Shown piece after piece: positions 16,962 to 25,051 of a stretch of 64,000 bases of DNA. The position numbers were made by a program, and so were the translations under genes. The notes beneath the pieces are model-generated. The model saw only the letters and a program-made list of their open reading frames with translations, was not told the origin of the DNA and made no database searches. Source of the stretch: Candidatus Litorirhabdus singularis. Lineage in GTDB: Bacteria; Pseudomonadota; Gammaproteobacteria; Pseudomonadales; Halieaceae. The stretch covers positions 536,911-600,910 of the forward strand of contig NZ_SHNN01000003.1 in assembly GCF_026262625.1 (NCBI RefSeq). The letters are read 5' to 3'. Positions within the stretch are counted from its first letter, which is position 1, and each line of letters opens with the position of its first letter.

Positions 16962-18173
16962 CTATTTGGCGGCAATCTGGTGAGACTCGCGGGTGACCGT
17001 GATAGGCACACGGGCAAAGCCCGACAGATGCTCTCCGAACACTCGCTCGCACTGCTCGTGTAACAACTCATAATCACTGATGGCATTAAACAATTCTTCC
17101 AGCACCACCCGCGCACCCATCGTTGCCAGATGCATACCCAGACACTTGTGACCACCGGTGCCATAGGTCAGGTCGCGTGGATACTCGCGAAAGATATCAA
17201 AGACATCAGCGCGCTCAAATTCCACCTCATCGCGGTTGGCAGAAGCGTAGATATACAGCAGTGCCTGACCCGCCTTGATCTGTGCCCCACCTAACCCGAA
17301 GTCTTTGACGGCACGGCGGCACAGCATATTGGTGGGCTGATCATAGCGGCAGGTCTCAAAATACAGCGGCGACACCAGGCTGGCATCAGCCAACACCTGA
17401 GTCCGCAGGGCTTGATCCTGACCCAGATAATAGACCGCACCGGCGCAAACCATAGGCGTGGTCTCAGAGCCCAGAATGAGAAAGTTCATCAGCACATTGA
17501 CCATACCTTCATCGTCCAGGCGCTCGCCATCAACTTCAGCGTTGAGGTAGGCCGCAGTATGCCCAACCGCCAGATCCGGGTTAGCCCGCAGGGTTTGCAC
17601 AAATTCAAACAGGTAACCGCCCAGCTGCGCCGCGGCCGTCTGATTACGTTCGGAACCACCGCCCACCTGACCGGGGTCGCGGTGCAGCATGTCGTCAATC
17701 AGCGCGCGAAAGGTCACAGCATCAGCCTTGGGCAGGCCCAGGTTGTAGCCGGAGTTCAGACAAAAAACCCGATTGGCGTAGTCGCTATAGACATCAAACT
17801 CGCCGCGCTCCAGTAACGGCGCCAACACCTCGCGGGCCAGTGCACGAAAACGCTGCTCCTGCTCAGCCACACTGGCCGGCGTATAGTCTTTGCGCACCAC
17901 CGCGCGCCAACGCCGGTGTTCAGGGGCATCCATGGTGGTGAAGGCGCGAGGAATCGGCTCGCCGAGAAACAACTGGCCCGGCGTCGCACCGTCAGTCCAG
18001 GTGACATCGCCCTCATGCTGCTGGCTTGCCTCCCATACATCCTCAAAGCGGGCCAGCGCCCAGGCATCATATTTTTCGATGTAGTGGGGCTTTCCTTCAG
18101 CCCGCATGGCGGCATACAGCGGGAAGGGATTACGCATGGCGGCGTCTGAAAACGGATCGTACTCTACGGTCAT
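16962..18173 (-). CDS. Cytochrome P450 (bacterial soluble type)
   Basis: 403-residue soluble P450 monooxygenase. Heme-binding loop YGTGGHKCLGMHLA with Cys344; K-helix ExxR at 273-276 (ETCR); I-helix FLILGSETTP at 231-240, where the common AGxDT is GSETT. The canonical F of the heme loop is also replaced. No ferredoxin or ferredoxin reductase is encoded nearby, so electrons must come from elsewhere. It is the first gene of the 13-gene operon, 4 bases from the inverted repeat, and has no clear Shine-Dalgarno. By context with the extradiol dioxygenase and 2-oxoacid oxidoreductase it is a candidate aromatic-ring 4-hydroxylase (EdcA-like); this needs biochemical proof. Confidence 0.9.
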   Translation of the reverse strand: MTVEYDPFSDAAMRNPFPLYAAMRAEGKPHYIEKYDAWALARFEDVWEASQQHEGDVTWTDGATPGQLFLGEPIPRAFTTMDAPEHRRWRAVVRKDYTPASVAEQEQRFRALAREVLAPLLERGEFDVYSDYANRVFCLNSGYNLGLPKADAVTFRALIDDMLHRDPGQVGGGSERNQTAAAQLGGYLFEFVQTLRANPDLAVGHTAAYLNAEVDGERLDDEGMVNVLMNFLILGSETTPMVCAGAVYYLGQDQALRTQVLADASLVSPLYFETCRYDQPTNMLCRRAVKDFGLGGAQIKAGQALLYIYASANRDEVEFERADVFDIFREYPRDLTYGTGGHKCLGMHLATMGARVVLEELFNAISDYELLHEQCERVFGEHLSGFARVPITVTRESHQIAAK

Positions 18174-18177
18174 AGGG

Positions 18178-18211
18178 ATAGGTACTTTATAACGAAACTG
18201 TCAGTACCTAT
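18178..18211. promoter_or_regulatory. Perfect inverted repeat, likely TetR operator
   Basis: Arms ATAGGTACT (18178-18186) and AGTACCTAT (18203-18211) are exact reverse complements separated by 16 bases. The repeat begins 4 bases upstream of the P450 start codon and overlaps the -10 box and predicted transcription start of the promoter at 18210-18237. That is the usual position of a repressor site. The TetR protein encoded in the same operon is the obvious candidate ligand. Confidence 0.65.
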
Positions 18212-18237
18212 TTTAGAAGTCCCGGCCGATCTGTCAA
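18210..18237 (-). promoter_or_regulatory. Strong sigma-70 promoter of the P450 operon
   Basis: On the minus strand a perfect -35 TTGACA (18237-18232) is followed after 16 bases by TAAAAT (18215-18210), a five-of-six -10. It lies between the end of the phosphotransferase gene and the P450 start, with the transcription start expected about 18203. The leader would then be only some 30 bases and contain the inverted repeat. Confidence 0.7.
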
Positions 18238-18264
18238 GCCGGGATCGACGCGACAGTCGGACTA

Positions 18265-19290
18265 CTAGCTCAACAGTTCTCTGGCATGTTGCAAGTAAGC
18301 ATCAATACGCTCGCCAATCGCCTCCAGAGACTGCACCTTCATACCACCGCTGGCGCCCTGCTGCAGCCTTGCCAAAACGCCCTCAACGATGCACGCCTGC
18401 TTCCACCAGCTGAACGCGTTATACCATTGCATGTGCGTGATGCTGACTGCGGACATTTCACAGTAACAGTCCAACACTTGCTGACGCCCCGGAAACTCCG
18501 GATGCTGTGTGGGAGGCGCCATAAGCCAGGTCAGACTTTCGCCGGGCTCAGCCCAGTAATTCAGCGACCAGATAAAATCTGCGCGCGGATCGCCGATTGT
18601 GCACAGCTCCCAGTCCAGCACCGCCGCTACCCGGTAATCATCACCAAGAATACAATTGTCAAACCGGTAGTCGCCGTGCGCAAGACCCGGGGCCAATTCT
18701 GAAGGCGGTGAGGTGGCGACCAAGGCCGCATGCAATTCGTCAAACAAGGGCTGCTCACGTTGGCTTGCCACCTCAACCTGCCGCTTCCAGCGTTTCAACT
18801 GACGCTGCAGATAACCGTCGTGCTGGGCCAGATCTGCCAGACCCACTGCCTCCAGATCAATCTGGTGAAACGCCACTTGCGCTGCCACCAGTGATTCCAT
18901 GGCCTGCCAACAAGCCGCAGCCGTCATTGCCGCGCAGTCGGACTGTTCACGCAGGGCGAGACCTTCTACCAGCTCCATGCAATAAAACTCGCTGCCGGTA
19001 ACGGCCGAGTCATCACACCAGGCGTACAACTGCGGTACCGGCACGGCAGAGCCCTGTAGGCCGCCAATAATTTTGTATTCACGCTGCATATCGTGTGCGG
19101 TTGCTATGCGGGCACGCACCGGCGGACGTCGCAGAATAAAGCGCGCGGCATTGGCCGCCGTGACCCGGTAGGTCAGATTGGACCCACCGGCCGCAATCAA
19201 TTCAAATTCATAGGGTGGCGGCATATCCTGCAGATTGGCCGCTAACCAGGCGGTGACTTGTTCCAGCTCTATACCCTTGGGCGACTCCAT
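18265..19290 (-). CDS. Phosphotransferase family protein (APH/ACAD10-like kinase)
   Basis: 341-residue aminoglycoside-phosphotransferase-fold protein. The catalytic loop LAHGDYRFDNC gives His205, Asp207 and Asn212, and the metal-binding segment LDWELCTIGDP has Asp226. The N-terminal AAGGSNLTYRV is the glycine-rich nucleotide loop. Homologues form the kinase domain of ACAD10/11, which phosphorylates 4-hydroxyacyl-CoAs so that the partner ACAD can eliminate phosphate. The gene overlaps its ACAD neighbour by 1 base (TGATG), supporting the same pairing here. Antibiotic resistance is unlikely in this context. Confidence 0.88.
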   Translation of the reverse strand: MESPKGIELEQVTAWLAANLQDMPPPYEFELIAAGGSNLTYRVTAANAARFILRRPPVRARIATAHDMQREYKIIGGLQGSAVPVPQLYAWCDDSAVTGSEFYCMELVEGLALREQSDCAAMTAAACWQAMESLVAAQVAFHQIDLEAVGLADLAQHDGYLQRQLKRWKRQVEVASQREQPLFDELHAALVATSPPSELAPGLAHGDYRFDNCILGDDYRVAAVLDWELCTIGDPRADFIWSLNYWAEPGESLTWLMAPPTQHPEFPGRQQVLDCYCEMSAVSITHMQWYNAFSWWKQACIVEGVLARLQQGASGGMKVQSLEAIGERIDAYLQHARELLS

Positions 19291-20633
19291 CAGGGATTCT
19301 CCACTGATGAATCAGCAGCATCCCGCTTGGCCGCCGCAACAGCGTCACCATACCTGGCTACCGCCTTCGCCCGCTGACTGGGAATATGCTCCGAGGGCAA
19401 GCCCTCGCGTGGCTCCTGCAACGCCAACACCAGCCGCGAGACGGTTTGCTTATGCACCTCATCGGCACCATCGGCAACGCGCAGCGCGCGCCCGGTGCGA
19501 TACATCTGTTCCAGCGGCATATCACTGGAGTAACCCAGTGAACCGTGTAACTGAATAGCGCGATCAATCACCTGCAACATAATATTGGGCACTGCAAACT
19601 TGGTGGCAGCGATTTCCTTTTGCGAGGCCTTGCTATGCGGACCCTGGTTATCCATGGTCCAGGCTGCCTTAAGCACAAATAGCCGCGCCATTTCAATTTC
19701 CGCATAACTGTCGGCTATCATCGCCTGCACCAACTGCTGTGACGCCAGCGGTTTGCCACGCGTGTGCCGCGACACCGCCCGCTCCTGCATCATTTCAAAA
19801 GCTCGATTGCACTGCCCAATCATGCGCATAGCGTGATGAATACGACCACCGCCCAGACGCTTTTGGGCCAGCATAAAGCCCTCTCCGGGTTCACCGATCA
19901 TGTTTTCCAAAGGCACCCGGCAATCCGTAAACCTAACCTCGGTATGACCGCCGATACGCGGCAGCAGATCGCCAACGTCAGTGTGACCGGGATGCGACAT
20001 GGTGCCGACATCGCGCACCAACTCAACCCCAGGAGTCCCGCGCGGCACAATGACCATGGCGGCGCGGGCATGGGGTGGTGCAGCAGGATCGGTCACAGCC
20101 ATCACTACCATAAAGTCAGACACCGACGCATTCGAGGCATACCACTTGTGCCCGTTAATCACCCACTGCTCGCCCTCACGTTCACAGCGCGTTTGAATAC
20201 CCGTGGGGTCACTACCGGAGTTATCGAATTCAGTCAGCGCAAAAGTTGAGCGCATCTCACCGCGCAGCAGAGGATATAACCACTGCTCTCGCTGCGCTTC
20301 ATTGGCCCCGGCGGCAATCAATTCGGCATTACCCGAGTCCGGCGCCTGACAGCCAAACACTTCAGGGCCCAGATCACAGCGACCCAACACCTCATGCATC
20401 AAGGCCAGATACATTTGACCCCGCCCCTGCCCACCATCCTCAGGCGGCAAGTGTGCTGCCCACAAACCGCGCTCTTTGACCCGCTGCTTGAGCGGCTCAA
20501 AAATGCGATCCATTTGTGGCTGAGTGACATCACCCAACAACAGCTCCAGCGGAATAATTTCGTCGTCTACAAACTCGCGAATCCAGTCCAGCTCAGCTTG
20601 TACTTCTGGCTCAGTTGAGAAATCCCACGCCAT
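19290..20633 (-). CDS. Acyl-CoA dehydrogenase, ACAD10/11-like
   Basis: 447-residue ACAD, somewhat long for the family. Seen: STFALTEFDNSGSDPTGIQ in the substrate region, NGHKWYASNAS, VPLENMIGEPGEGFMLAQKRLGGGRIHHAMR, and RALRVADGADEVHKQTVSRL near the C-terminus. This last segment is the ACAD10/11 form of the catalytic loop. GGAGG lies just before the ATG at 20633. Partner of the adjacent phosphotransferase: together they could convert 4-hydroxyacyl-CoA via a phospho-intermediate into an enoyl or isomerised acyl-CoA, a route for lactone-type or hydroxylated side chains. Confidence 0.9.
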   Translation of the reverse strand: MAWDFSTEPEVQAELDWIREFVDDEIIPLELLLGDVTQPQMDRIFEPLKQRVKERGLWAAHLPPEDGGQGRGQMYLALMHEVLGRCDLGPEVFGCQAPDSGNAELIAAGANEAQREQWLYPLLRGEMRSTFALTEFDNSGSDPTGIQTRCEREGEQWVINGHKWYASNASVSDFMVVMAVTDPAAPPHARAAMVIVPRGTPGVELVRDVGTMSHPGHTDVGDLLPRIGGHTEVRFTDCRVPLENMIGEPGEGFMLAQKRLGGGRIHHAMRMIGQCNRAFEMMQERAVSRHTRGKPLASQQLVQAMIADSYAEIEMARLFVLKAAWTMDNQGPHSKASQKEIAATKFAVPNIMLQVIDRAIQLHGSLGYSSDMPLEQMYRTGRALRVADGADEVHKQTVSRLVLALQEPREGLPSEHIPSQRAKAVARYGDAVAAAKRDAADSSVENP

Positions 20634-20769
20634 ACTTTTCCTCCCTCGTTGTCGCCGCTGCGCTGCCGCACGTCACCGTGCCATCGTATTGCCACGGAGC
20701 ATTTTGACCAGCATAAACCGGCGCTATGTCACCCACCAGTCAGTTTGAGAATTTGCGCGAGCGTGGTTT

Positions 20770-20797
20770 AAAAAAGGCGCGCGGCAGCGACTGCGCC
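20770..20797 (-). terminator. Rho-independent terminator after the sterol-desaturase operon
   Basis: On the minus strand a GC-rich hairpin (GGCGC and GCGCC ends at 20797-20776, with an internal GCAG/CTGC pairing) is followed directly by six T (20775-20770). It lies 16 bases after the sterol-desaturase stop codon, so it likely ends that operon before the ACAD gene. Confidence 0.65.
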
Positions 20798-20813
20798 TGG
20801 AATACAAATCAGC

Positions 20814-21758
20814 CTAATCGACTTCAGGTGTTTCGCGGGCACTGCCAGGCCAGCGCAGAGGCGCCAAAAACAAACCCCAGTAAGTCAGCGGCAACTCAAC
20901 ATCCCCCGTGCCGATATCGGAGCTTTGCTGAACCCTGTCCCGCGGCCAGAAGAAACTACCAAAGACCCAGTCCCAGACAATCGTGTTGTTACCGTAGTTG
21001 TGATTCGCCAGAGTGACATCCTTGCTGTGGTGCCAACGATGCAGCTCTGCCATCGAGAAAATGTAATTCAGCGGGCCCAGGTGCACGCGATAATTGGCGT
21101 GCTGAAAATAACCGTGACTGGCACTGAACAATGCCACCAACAGAAAGCATTCCGGCGACGCCCCCAACAGCACCAGCGGCAGCGTGCCCGACAGACCGTA
21201 GAAGGTGATATCGAGATAATGAAAGCGCGGCGCATTAAGCCAGTACAGCCGATTGGAACTGTGATGCACGGCATGCAGGCGCCAGCCCCAGGGCCACTCG
21301 TGCATCTTGCGGTGATACCAGTAACTGCCGAGGTCCGCGATCAACAATGCCAAACAAAACTGTGGCAGCAACGGCCAGCTGTGCGGCCACAGTGACCATG
21401 GCATATGCGCTGCCAGATACCCTCCCAGCAAAGCAAACAAGGCCAGGCGCAACGGCTCGGAGACCACAGCCGCCAACAGAGAGTTGATCACCAGCGTGGT
21501 TATATCGGTGCGTACATTTTCCGTCCAGCTGGGGTGCCAATCCGCACAGTGCGGCTGCACTCGCTCCAACAGCCAGACACAAAGCGGCACCGACACCAAA
21601 CCAACCCCAAATGCCGCGGCGGTTGCCTCCGGGCGATGCTGCATGACCCAGAGCATACCGCCCATGACGGTGATCATAACTAGCGGGTAACTGGTCCAAC
21701 TGATCAGTCGTCGCCACCACAGCGCCGGATACAGGAAATAGGGGTTGTCTGCCGTCAT
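20814..21758 (-). CDS. Sterol desaturase / fatty acid hydroxylase superfamily protein
   Basis: 314-residue di-iron integral membrane oxygenase. The histidine clusters are HRKMH (149-153), HAVHH (162-166) and HRWHH (240-244), plus His220 in FQHANYR, with several hydrophobic spans before them. This is the superfamily of C5 sterol desaturases, alkylglycerol monooxygenases and carotenoid hydroxylases; bacterial members often act on lipids or sterols of unknown identity. Last gene of a four-gene minus-strand operon (15 bases after the SDR), closed by a good terminator. Confidence 0.9.
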   Translation of the reverse strand: MTADNPYFLYPALWWRRLISWTSYPLVMITVMGGMLWVMQHRPEATAAAFGVGLVSVPLCVWLLERVQPHCADWHPSWTENVRTDITTLVINSLLAAVVSEPLRLALFALLGGYLAAHMPWSLWPHSWPLLPQFCLALLIADLGSYWYHRKMHEWPWGWRLHAVHHSSNRLYWLNAPRFHYLDITFYGLSGTLPLVLLGASPECFLLVALFSASHGYFQHANYRVHLGPLNYIFSMAELHRWHHSKDVTLANHNYGNNTIVWDWVFGSFFWPRDRVQQSSDIGTGDVELPLTYWGLFLAPLRWPGSARETPEVD

Positions 21759-21773
21759 AAGTCAGAGTCTAGC

Positions 21774-22517
21774 TCAACCGCCAACAAAACCGCCATTAAT
21801 AACCAAGGTATGACCGGTGACCCAGCTGGCCTCCTCAGACGCCAAATAGACTACGCCAGCAGCCACATCCTCGGGGGTACCGATACGGCGGGTGGCATAG
21901 AACTTCTCAGCACCCACGCTGAATTCAGGCGGCACCGTATTAATCAGGCCCAGAGCAATGGAGTTAGCGGTCACACCTTTTTTGCCAACCTCCAACGCCA
22001 AGGAGCGCATAAAACCGTCCATAGCGGCCTTGGCCGCGCCATAGATACTGGAACCGTAATGACCGATACGCCCGGCATCAGAAGTGATGGCAATCAGCCG
22101 CCCCCAACCACGCTCCACCATCGAGTCAGCCACCAGACGCACGCAATTGAGCAAGCCATACAAGTTGTTATCGATGTGCTGCTGCCATTCGGCTTCCGGC
22201 ATTTTTAAAAACGGGGTGACGGTCTGCCCATGTGGCAGCGTACCCACGTTGGCGACCAGAATATCCACGGGGCCCACACCCTGTTCTGCGACCGCCAAGG
22301 CGTTGGCAACCGCGTCCCGGTCAGTGACATCAAACCCGGCTGCAACCGCGGTGTGGCCGGCGGCTACCAACTCGGCTGCCATAGATTCAGCGCGCTCGGT
22401 AAAGTAGTCGTTCACTATCACCGTAGCGCCCTGGGCCGCGAGACTGCGGGCAATGCCCGCCCCGATACCACGACCGGCGCCGGTAACCAACGCAACCTTG
22501 CCATTCAATTCAAACAT
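21774..22517 (-). CDS. SDR family oxidoreductase
   Basis: 247-residue classical short-chain dehydrogenase. TGAGRGIG at 12-19, NVG in place of NNAG at about 91, catalytic Ser in ITSDAGRIG, and YGAAK with the catalytic Tyr and Lys. The C-terminal VTGHTLVINGGFVGG is standard. D38-Y-F after the second strand suggests NAD preference. It follows the unknown-protein gene by 30 bases and precedes the sterol desaturase by 15. A 3-oxoacyl reductase or hydroxysteroid dehydrogenase function is plausible but not distinguishable. Confidence 0.88.
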   Translation of the reverse strand: MFELNGKVALVTGAGRGIGAGIARSLAAQGATVIVNDYFTERAESMAAELVAAGHTAVAAGFDVTDRDAVANALAVAEQGVGPVDILVANVGTLPHGQTVTPFLKMPEAEWQQHIDNNLYGLLNCVRLVADSMVERGWGRLIAITSDAGRIGHYGSSIYGAAKAAMDGFMRSLALEVGKKGVTANSIALGLINTVPPEFSVGAEKFYATRRIGTPEDVAAGVVYLASEEASWVTGHTLVINGGFVGG

Positions 22518-22547
22518 GCTGTTCGCTCTCCAATAGGGTGCACGACG

Positions 22548-23504
22548 TCAGTGATCACTGCCTACTGCTATCAGGTCAGTCGGCTTCTTCAGTCCTAAAC
22601 GCTGGTAATAGCGCTCGGGGATGTTGGAAGCCACTTTATACATATGCACGATGCAAGGTCCGCGCGCCAAATCAGCGGCTGGCTCAACCATGAACAACGG
22701 CGCACCAAAATGTTTAATGGCCGCGATCTCAGCGGCGGGCTCGTGACAGCAGTAAATCGGCAGGTTGTCGCGGCCATAGGTGAGCGGCCCCGGTTCTTGC
22801 ACCAGCGCTCCGCCGCGCTGCTCACTATAAGCGCCCTGCTGAATCAGCCGCGCGCCACTGGGGCAGGTATGTGGCCGGAAGGTCACTTTTTCGTCGTCCT
22901 CACTGAGACTGAACGGCTGCAAATGACAGCGGGTAAACGCAATCAGCCGCTGTACTCGTTCTCGAAACGGCAGGTTTCCCCCGGGGTCAAGCATCTGCGG
23001 TTGCATCACGGCTTCCAGCACCTGCTGCAGCGGCTCGATTCCCCAACCCCGATACAGAATGGATAGCAGCGCGGTTATGCGCGACATCATGCCATCGTGC
23101 GCTCTCAGCACTTCATCGTGCAGAGCAGCACTGCGCTGCAGCTGCTCCTCATATAGCCCAGCCTCTCCCGCCGCTAACGCGAGCTCTGTCTCCGCCTTCC
23201 AGGTATCTACCAGCGTCTCGGGAGTCAGTTCACGTTCGGGCGCTTTATTGAAATCCAGTATTTCATCCAAAGCCGACTGAGCGACATCACTCCCAGCCAA
23301 TTGCTCCAAGGTGTCCAGTACCCGCTGCTCCCAACCGCGGTAGCTGCCGATGATCAACTTCGCTTCTTGCAGCAACTGCAATTGCAGCACGCGCAGCTGA
23401 GGAAAGTCTTCCGTCTGTAGCGCCAGACGCTGCAGCTCTACGCTAGGTATACCAGCGCGCTCCAACTCTTGTTCACTGAACTCGCGAGCGACGGCAACCA
23501 CCAT
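22548..23504 (-). CDS. Protein of unknown function with conserved-looking Cys/His clusters
   Basis: 318-residue predicted cytosolic protein that I do not recognise. The first 150 residues are rich in Leu, Glu and Gln and look all-helical. The second half holds FRPHTCPSGARL and LPIYCCHEPAAEIAAIKHFG, with His, Cys, Cys-Cys-His and His residues that could bind a metal. The ATG at 23504 overlaps the LLM oxidoreductase stop by one base (TGATG) and is preferred to the TTG at 23507. Tight coupling to a luciferase-like oxidoreductase and to SDR and sterol-desaturase genes points to a role on the same substrate, but no function can be assigned. Confidence 0.75.
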   Translation of the reverse strand: MVVAVAREFSEQELERAGIPSVELQRLALQTEDFPQLRVLQLQLLQEAKLIIGSYRGWEQRVLDTLEQLAGSDVAQSALDEILDFNKAPERELTPETLVDTWKAETELALAAGEAGLYEEQLQRSAALHDEVLRAHDGMMSRITALLSILYRGWGIEPLQQVLEAVMQPQMLDPGGNLPFRERVQRLIAFTRCHLQPFSLSEDDEKVTFRPHTCPSGARLIQQGAYSEQRGGALVQEPGPLTYGRDNLPIYCCHEPAAEIAAIKHFGAPLFMVEPAADLARGPCIVHMYKVASNIPERYYQRLGLKKPTDLIAVGSDH

Positions 23505-24529
23505 CAACCCTGCTGTAACTGCTCAATCACCGCTGCCACCAAGTGATCATCTGCCGGATCTTCCGGCATCGGGAAGGTAATTCGCCCGGTCAAGTCGCCA
23601 TAGCGCTCTTTGAATACAGCGGCAATTTCATCGTAGGTGCCACGCGGTACAACTTTTTCCAAAACCTCATCAGTGATGATATTGGGCATATCCTGCCAAG
23701 TACCGTTGCGGGTCATATCGAGCAGTTGCTGCCCCTTATCTTGCCAGCCGAACAATTCCAGCGTCGGCCAATAGGCCGGTGTCGAAAACAGGAACCCCAG
23801 CATCCCACGCTGCTTCTCCCATTCTGCGGCCACCGTAGCTTCGTCCTTACCCGTGGCAGTAAGCGGGCCCAGCACCAGTTTGAAGTCTTTCCCGTCGCGA
23901 CCGGCTTTTTCAAAGCCCTGCTGCAGACGCGGCAGAAACACCTGACGAATATATTCCGGCGGTGTATTGGTGGGGTGGGTGATGACACCATCGGCAATGC
24001 GCCCCACCATGCGGGTCATGTCGGGGCCTACAGCACCGGCCAATATGGGGATGTCAGGGTGATCTATCGGCCCCGGATTAAAAAATGGCTGCAGCTTGGT
24101 CAGACTGTAGTGCTCGCCTTGAAAGTTAAGCCTGTCACCGCTTTGAAAGCTGTGAAAGATGGCTTTGACCGCCTGAATATATTCGCGCAGCTGCGGCACC
24201 GGACTATCCCAGCGCGCCGCGTAGCGCTTCTCAATATTGGGTTTGATCTGGGTACCCAGCCCCAGCTCAAAACGTCCCGCCGACATGGCTTGCAGGTCCC
24301 AGGCGGCAATAGCCGTAATCATCGGCGAGCGCGGGAAAGCCACCAACACCGATGTGCCAACGACCAGCTTACTGGTAGCCGCCAGCGCCATGGCAGAAAT
24401 CAACAGCCCATCATGCACCGCGTCGGGAACTTGCAGCCCAAAGTATCCCATGGCCTCAGCTCTGGCAGCGCGCTCGCCTGCGGCGCCCGGCCCCATGGTC
24501 TCCGAACAGTTGGCGAATACCTGAAACAT
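23504..24529 (-). CDS. LLM class (luciferase-like) oxidoreductase, F420-type
   Basis: 341-residue TIM-barrel oxidoreductase of the bacterial luciferase family, closest in pattern to the F420-dependent MSMEG_2256-like group. Seen: LEGLGYFG-like start (ARAEAMGYFGLQVPD), LVVGTSVLVAFPRSPM, SAGRFELGLGTQIKPNIEKRY and PDIPILAGAVGPDMTRMVGRIADGV. Whether the cofactor is F420 or FMN cannot be decided here, and F420 is uncommon in Gammaproteobacteria. First gene of the minus-strand operon, 75 bases from the divergent marR gene, so probably controlled from the inverted repeat between them. Confidence 0.87.
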   Translation of the reverse strand: MFQVFANCSETMGPGAAGERAARAEAMGYFGLQVPDAVHDGLLISAMALAATSKLVVGTSVLVAFPRSPMITAIAAWDLQAMSAGRFELGLGTQIKPNIEKRYAARWDSPVPQLREYIQAVKAIFHSFQSGDRLNFQGEHYSLTKLQPFFNPGPIDHPDIPILAGAVGPDMTRMVGRIADGVITHPTNTPPEYIRQVFLPRLQQGFEKAGRDGKDFKLVLGPLTATGKDEATVAAEWEKQRGMLGFLFSTPAYWPTLELFGWQDKGQQLLDMTRNGTWQDMPNIITDEVLEKVVPRGTYDEIAAVFKERYGDLTGRITFPMPEDPADDHLVAAVIEQLQQG

Positions 24530-24560
24530 ACCTGTACTCCGGTTGACTTGAATAATTAAA

Positions 24561-24587
24561 CAGCTAAACTGATAGTAAGTTTAACTG
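24561..24587. promoter_or_regulatory. Inverted repeat between divergent LLM and marR genes, likely MarR operator
   Basis: Arms CAGCTAAACT (24561-24570) and AGTTTAACTG (24578-24587) pair at 9 of 10 positions around a 7-base centre. The element sits in the middle of the 75-base divergent promoter region, 17 bases before the marR start and 31 before the LLM start. TTGACT at 24543-24548 could be a -35 for marR. The size and place suit a MarR dimer controlling both operons. Confidence 0.6.
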
Positions 24588-24604
24588 ACTATATCGATAT
24601 TGCA

Positions 24605-25051
24605 ATGCCCGATTTACAGCCACATCAGATAGGCCAGATACTGATGCTCGCCGCCCGCGATTTTCAGCGCCGTCTCGACCAGGACCTGCGCAGTCGCGGT
24701 ATTAAAGGTGTCGGCTCGCGTCACCGCGAGGTCTTTCTACAGCTCGGTCAGAACGGCGCCTCGCGCAGTGTCGACCTGGCACACTCTGCCGGTATCAGAC
24801 CGCAATCGATGATGGTTATTGTGCACGAACTGGAAGAGTTGAAGTTGGTAGAGCGCCGCCCGGACCCGTCAGACTCCAGGGCCAAGTTAATAGATTTTAC
24901 TGATCAGGGACGCGCTTTTATCGCCGAGTTAACCCGCTCCACGGAAATCGTGTGGCAACAGTATGAAGACGCCGTTGGCAGCGCCCGTTTACAAGCAACC
25001 GTTAGCGGCCTGCAGGCCCTGTTAGACGCAGACAAAGGAGTAACAGTATGA
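24605..25051 (+). CDS. MarR family transcriptional regulator
   Basis: 148-residue winged-helix regulator. The wHTH is visible as SRHREVFLQLGQNGASRSVDLAHSAGIRPQSMMVIVHELEELKLVERRPDPSDSRAKLIDFTDQGRAF, with the recognition helix and the DxRxK-type wing (SDSRAKL). MarR proteins usually repress divergent genes until a small aromatic or lipid ligand binds. It leads a four-gene operon in which each gene overlaps the next by 4 bases, so it is translated in fixed ratio with the enzymes. The target is likely the inverted repeat just upstream. Confidence 0.92.
   Translation: MPDLQPHQIGQILMLAARDFQRRLDQDLRSRGIKGVGSRHREVFLQLGQNGASRSVDLAHSAGIRPQSMMVIVHELEELKLVERRPDPSDSRAKLIDFTDQGRAFIAELTRSTEIVWQQYEDAVGSARLQATVSGLQALLDADKGVTV

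Noticed and set aside
18265..19290. Aminoglycoside resistance gene.
   Set aside because: It has the fold, but it is coupled to an ACAD and has the ACAD10-like pattern, so a metabolic kinase is far more likely.
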